Below, piece by piece: positions 59,501 through 64,000 of a stretch of DNA of 64,000 nucleotides. The DNA is from Triglochin maritima (Eukaryota > Streptophyta > Magnoliopsida > Alismatales > Juncaginaceae), in contig OY821792.1 of the NCBI GenBank assembly GCA_963682175.1, positions 31,804,652 to 31,868,651 of the forward strand. The letters run 5' to 3'. Each line of letters starts with the position of its first letter. Within the stretch, counting starts at the first letter, position 1. The translations under genes were made by a program, and so were the position numbers. Under the pieces are notes generated by a model, which saw nothing but the letters and a program-made list of their open reading frames with translations, was not told where the DNA came from and did not search any database.

Positions 59501-61972
59501 TTGCTGTTTTTTCAATGGCTACTGGTAACTTAAGCTTTGTTCTTTTTATGCGAGAAGATTAAAATGCATTATTCTCTTCTATTTTAATCTGACTTGTTAC
59601 CCTTGTAGGCATTCTTTGAGTTGGTTATTAAGGCTGCTAGAGACAATGATTCTCCTGAGGTAATTTTGCTATGATATGCTACCTTACCGATTAAACAAAA
59701 ATGCTATGATATGCTTAGGTAATGATGGCTTGACCTTTTCTTATTTGGATATATACCTCATTCAAACTTTGCAGGCAATGAAACAATGGGTGGACAAATT
59801 GATTGAGGAGGGCTATCTTTCGCAAAGTTTTCTTGGTAAATCTATCTTTATTTCCTTTTTGCAGCTCTCTGTGGCAATATGTCGGTGTTCCTTTTCTGTC
59901 ACATTTTCCCAAAGGGCGTTGAAGTGTGCTTTGCTTATAATCCTTAAGATTATCATTGAAGTACTTCGTCATGCTTTTGTTGACGTTGGCTATTGATGAG
60001 GATTCAAATCATAAATTGGCTTGTAGATGTCGTAGTGGCCTCCTTTCAAGCCTTCTGCTTGAAGGTTAAACTAGAATAAAATCTTATCATTCTTAAATAG
60101 AGAAGAATGTAGGTTTTTATCTAAATATTTTCTTGTTATGGATGTTATTTATTTCCATGTAAATGACAAAGAAGTAGAGAATCACAGCCCCTCTTGAGCG
60201 ATTGATTTAAAATTTTAAATAGTTGAACATTGAAAGTTTGCCATGTTCAAAAATTATACTTAGATGATTTTTCCACTCATTTTATAATCAAAGGAAATCA
60301 AGTTGAAACAAGAAATAACAGCAAAATCACATACTGTATGAAAATGCACCAGTGTAAGGATTTAGACAGATTGTGGTAATGCTACCACTGGGTTTGCTCA
60401 GAGTCTCTGGTTCGGTTCTATCTGTTTTTCTGTCCTTTCTTGTTATTCCTGACTTTTTTTTAATTTCATTTTATCTTGTATGCTGATTTTTTATTTGAAC
60501 AATGATAATGAAAAACGATTATTTGCAAAGATTCAAAGGTGGTTTGGATCCTTGAACTTGTTAGCATATGGATTTGGTAAGTCTTCTAAAGAGATAGGGT
60601 TTGGGACCTTTGGGTAGGTTTCATGATATCCCAAGGGTGTTGGCATATGGCTCAGGTTAGACTTGTGGTTTTGTTTGTCATTCTTCTGCTTTCTACTGGG
60701 CTTTACTTAATTTGTCGTGCATGTTCTCTTAAAGGATCAGGAAATGAGATTGTCTGCACATCCAACTTTGGAAGTGCTAATGTTGTGCTGGCAAATGTCA
60801 TCCCAACACGACGTCTGATTGTTGACGATGAGCAACAACATGGTGGTGGATGTGGTAATGCTGATGCTCTCTTCTTATATTCTTCTGATTGTGATCAATC
60901 GGATTAGTTTAGGTCGGCTTTACATAATCCATCTGAAACATAAGATATTTGCCTATACAAAACGTTTAATGACAGTTTTGGTGGTTACAGTTGGTCCATT
61001 TTCACATCATGATGATTTTGGAATGTTTAATAATGCATACAATTCATGTTGCAGCAAAATCACCACCATTAGGGAGGTTGGAAGACATAAATTATACAAG
61101 GAAGGTTTTGGATTTGGTGAATCATCAAGACCTTGACCACTTGCAATTTGCTCATACTCTATCTTCTGACCTGTCACCATGGACAAACATGATAAAAGCC
61201 TATCAAGAAGAGACGCGTCATTTGGAGTCACATGGCCGCACTAGAAATACCATGACAATTGATGATTGGCGTTCTCACGTTATACATATCAGCCACTTTG
61301 TCTTGGTAGATCTCAGATGGTTTTTCTTGTCACACATCGTCCTCAACACCGTCCTCAACACCGCTAAGGACGCACGTGAAGCTAGAAAACGACAATTTCA
61401 ACTATTTTTCAACCGTGTGAATGCACAGAGTCAGTGTGATGTAAGTTTATTAAAATCTCGCCTTTATGGATACTGTTTTTGGATTCTTGATTTTGATAAT
61501 ATGCTATTGTTCATGATTACTACAGATTTATTGTGCATATGCTGATGCCAATCGATTATTACGTCGAGAACCCTTCTATCCTCTACTCACTCAAGTGTTG
61601 TGTTGTCAAGGGCTACTGGTGACTTTATCTTTCTTTTCCATGCTACATCTACCTTTTGAAATCAAAGTATATTGTTCTTTTCTTTCTATTGTAATCTTGT
61701 TACCGTTGCAGGTGCTCTTTGAGTTGATTTTTGAGGGTGCTAACTGCTGTGATTCTCCTGAAGTAATTTTGCTCTGTTCTACAGCCCCATGAAATTTTTG
61801 GTTTAGTTTCTTTTCTTCCGATTTCTATATCATTTGATGCTTGCAGGGAATGAAAGAATGGGTAAACAAGAAGATTAAGGAGAACTATATTTCACAAATA
61901 GTTCTGGGTGAAGGTACCTATATATATTTCCTTTGTGCACTACTTGTATCGCATTTAAGAATTTCAGCATAA
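56577..61972 (+). CDS. Three-module gene of an unrecognised plant family (modules C, D, E)
   Basis: Fifteen exons in three repeats of a five-exon module. C: 56577-56676, 56815-57239, 57395-57484, 57586-57636, 57707-57767. D: 58575-58760, 58930-59345, 59435-59524, 59609-59659, 59775-59835. E: 60735-60854, 61055-61440, 61526-61618, 61712-61762, 61847-61972 (read-through to TAA). Joined, they give 768 residues with no stop. Intron phases repeat exactly (1,0,0,0,1). Each module has MExILxD-like acidic helices, then ETxxLExxGRTRxxMTxxDWRSH, a hydrophobic VLxxLxxxFLSH-like helix, a YPLLxQxLxxQ-like stretch, then FELIxEGA, DSPE and MKxWVxxKIxExYxSQ. No signal peptide is evident. I do not recognise the family. 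Alternatively these are three tandem genes: D has its own ATG at 58652 and each module can terminate by intron read-through, though E has no ATG in exon 1. Confidence 0.6.
60352..60515. repeat. Insertion in the D-E inter-module intron
   Basis: About 160 bases (GTAAGGATTTAGACAGATTG onward, ending in an ATAATGAAAAA tail) are present between D and E but absent at the same place between C and D, where AAAATGCAC is soon followed by ATTATTTGCAAAG. The T-rich body and A-rich end suggest a short retroposed sequence. Confidence 0.5.
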
Positions 61973-62625
61973 AGTAATTCCCGGGTCTTGATTTATTAGA
62001 ACAAAATTTCATCTTTAATTTAAGTCCTATAGAAAAACATTTAAACTTAATCTAGATACTTCTCCCTTGGGTGATGTCTTTTGTTTGCATGGCAAACAAC
62101 AAAGTAGAAAATCACTGACCATTTGAGCAATCGATTATAGATTGGTTATAGAATTAATTAAGTTTTGCACGCTACGCTAAAAAATAGTACTTAAGATGAG
62201 TTATTCGTTTCCCTATTTCTAGTCAAAAGAAAACAAGTTTAAATGAAACAAACACTTCAAATCAACCGTACAATTAATCATTAACATTTCAATTTTATTA
62301 CCAGTAGAACTATATATTTCCTTTATCTTATATAACTAAATCGTAAGAGATCTTGTAACCAATCATAGCCATAAGCTAATGCTTTTCGCCTTTACGGTCT
62401 GAAGAAAAGAAAGGTTTCCTCCTTCTTGTTGGGTCCTCAAATGGTGTTGGACAGATTTGTTCACCCTTAAAAACAATATGTTGACTGTGATTGGTAGATT
62501 TTCCTTTTGGCTCTTAGATGTTGTGTTTTGGGCTGGTTTTTACAATATCCTAATGTGGTGGCATATATATGGCTTTGGTTAGACTTTTATATGTTTTGCT
62601 AATGTCATCCTTGTTGACGTACACC
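61973..62625 (+). pseudogene. Start of a fourth module's flank, broken off
   Basis: Inter-module intron sequence repeats here for a third time (CAAAGTAGAAAATCACTGACC near 62100, then TTTTACAATATCCTAATGTGG and GGCATATATATGGCTTTGGT near 62550-62580), matching the flanks upstream of exons D1 and E1. Similarity stops at about 62620, just where a fourth exon 1 would begin. Confidence 0.6.
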
Positions 62626-63650
62626 TCACTCCCAGGCCCAGCTGTAGAGGAGACGACCAGCCTCTGATGCTGTATGAGAAGTTGAGATCGAATTCCCGAA
62701 GGAGAACCAAGCATTTATAAATGCTCTAGAAAGAAGATCCGAATAGAGAAAGGATTTTACGATTAAGGAACATGAAAGTGGCTGGAAATTTTAACCTTTT
62801 GGACTGCAACTTCCACTTTATTGTCTTAACAGAAATAATCGATAGAGACCATATTAGATTGGAGTGCAGTGCAGTGGTCTCAGCAAAAATGCATGATGTA
62901 AAGTTATTTTAGATGATCTAGAACACACACTCCAGAACCAAGATATACGCTTGATCTAAAGCATGCAAAATGAGGTTGACTGTATCGTTGCAAAATTAAG
63001 GTATCATCAGATTTTGAATCTCAATTCTAATTATGCATACCGAATTCCATTTTTTGTATCTGACGACTTTCATGTCCAAATTTGAAAACTATTTGGATTC
63101 GAATTATTGTTCAAATCTTTTAACATATTTGTTTACCTATATTTTGTAGTATAAATTTAAAATATTTTGAGAAAATATCGACATTTGTCTTCACTTGCTC
63201 TTAAGGGGTGTTTTGCCAACCGGGATGACACCTAGAGTTGCGGTTAGGGGGATTGATATGTTGTTTAATTGCCTCCGACGGGGAACACGTTGTGCTTGAT
63301 TGCTCTCTTGCATCTAACATTTCATAAATCCGGAGGAGGCTAAAAACTTGTTGGAAGAAAAGGTCACTCAGGAACGTTGCGGAGGACCTTTTTTTTTGAA
63401 AGTACATGTTAAAATTTGTAGTGTCCGTAAACCAAAACTACCATGGTTTTTGAATTTCTATCTTTGGAGAATTTTTTCCCCCCAACTCTCACACCTATTA
63501 TATTTCTCCCATAAATCCAATAACGTTAGAATATTAAGATCAATTTTTATTATGTAAGTTTTATTTTGGTATTTTTTTGGTTTTAACACAAAATGGACCA
63601 AATGAGTTGACTTGTTTTCAACTCACATGCCGAAAGGCCTCGATCGGTGT
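62626..63650. other. Unassigned right-hand spacer
   Basis: No coding domain or known repeat recognised. The change at about 62620 from module-derived to unrelated sequence marks a rearrangement or insertion boundary. Confidence 0.35.
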
Positions 63651-64000
63651 TGACTAAACATCCTTTGTCGTTTTCACTGAACGAGTTGATTCGTTTACAC
63701 CAAACGAGCTGAGTCATTTTCCCAAACAACTTGGATCGTTTTTACCAAACTCAGGACACACTCATCCAACTCGGGACGTTTTCCCAAACAACCTGGGTCG
63801 TTTTCACAAAACTCGGGATACACTCGTTCAACTCAGGACGAGATGCTTTCCCAAACAACCTGGGTCGTTTTCACCAAACTCGGGTCGCACCCGTCCAACT
63901 CGGGACATTTTCCCAAACAACCTGGGTCGTTTTCACCAGTCCAACTCGGGACGCACCAGTCCTGCTCGGGATGCACTCGTCTCGCACGCGACGCATCACT
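63651..64000. repeat. ~62-bp minisatellite reaching the window edge
   Basis: Tandem array of imperfect units. CCCAAACAAC recurs at 63721, 63783, 63850 and 63912 (spacing 62, 67 and 62). Units contain TGGGTCGTTTTCACC, AACTCGGGA and CACTCGTCCAACTCGGGAC. The array is more GC-rich than its flank and runs off the right end. Confidence 0.9.

Overview
The window is nuclear DNA of a flowering plant, probably a dicot; I cannot name the species. The evidence is AT-rich intergenic DNA, many short GT-AG introns, plant-only gene families (CW-type zinc finger with the plant C-terminal domain, DYW-type PPR, NF-YB, endo-beta-mannanase) and plant-type transposons. No rRNA gene, complete tRNA gene, CRISPR array or operon was seen. 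Exon coordinates below come from reading frames plus GT-AG sites and internal phase agreement, not from transcripts.

Left part (1-30.5 kb), ordinary gene space: the 3' end of a CW zinc-finger gene (+), a quinone oxidoreductase-like gene (+), an autophagy ATG18 PROPPIN gene (-), a plant coiled-coil gene of unknown function (+), a ZIP-type metal transporter gene (-), a secreted GH5 endo-beta-mannanase gene (-) and a SANT-domain nuclear protein gene (-). Each model stays open across all its exons. They are single genes with no evident pathway link.

Middle part (30.5-42.6 kb), gene-poor: TA-rich duplications, a miRNA-like foldback, a hAT-type MITE with target-site duplication, an intronless NF-YB gene (+) and a 2.2-kb element that looks like a solo LTR packed with TCGACCG motifs.

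Right part (42.6-64 kb), the most unusual region. A DYW PPR gene resembling OTP84 (-) sits head to head with a plant gene of a family I do not recognise (+). This pair was duplicated. In copy 1 the PPR gene is nearly complete but carries a frameshifting deletion, and its neighbour is reduced to two truncated fragments (A and B) sharing a premature stop. In copy 2 the PPR gene is a truncated pseudogene, while its neighbour has grown into three consecutive five-exon modules (C, D, E) whose reading frame and intron phases stay compatible across 15 exons. A 300-bp hAT-type MITE in the PPR intron of copy 1 is absent from copy 2, which preserves the empty site. Between the copies lie a decayed PIF/Harbinger transposase, a long foldback repeat and an LTR remnant. 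The window ends in a roughly 62-bp minisatellite.
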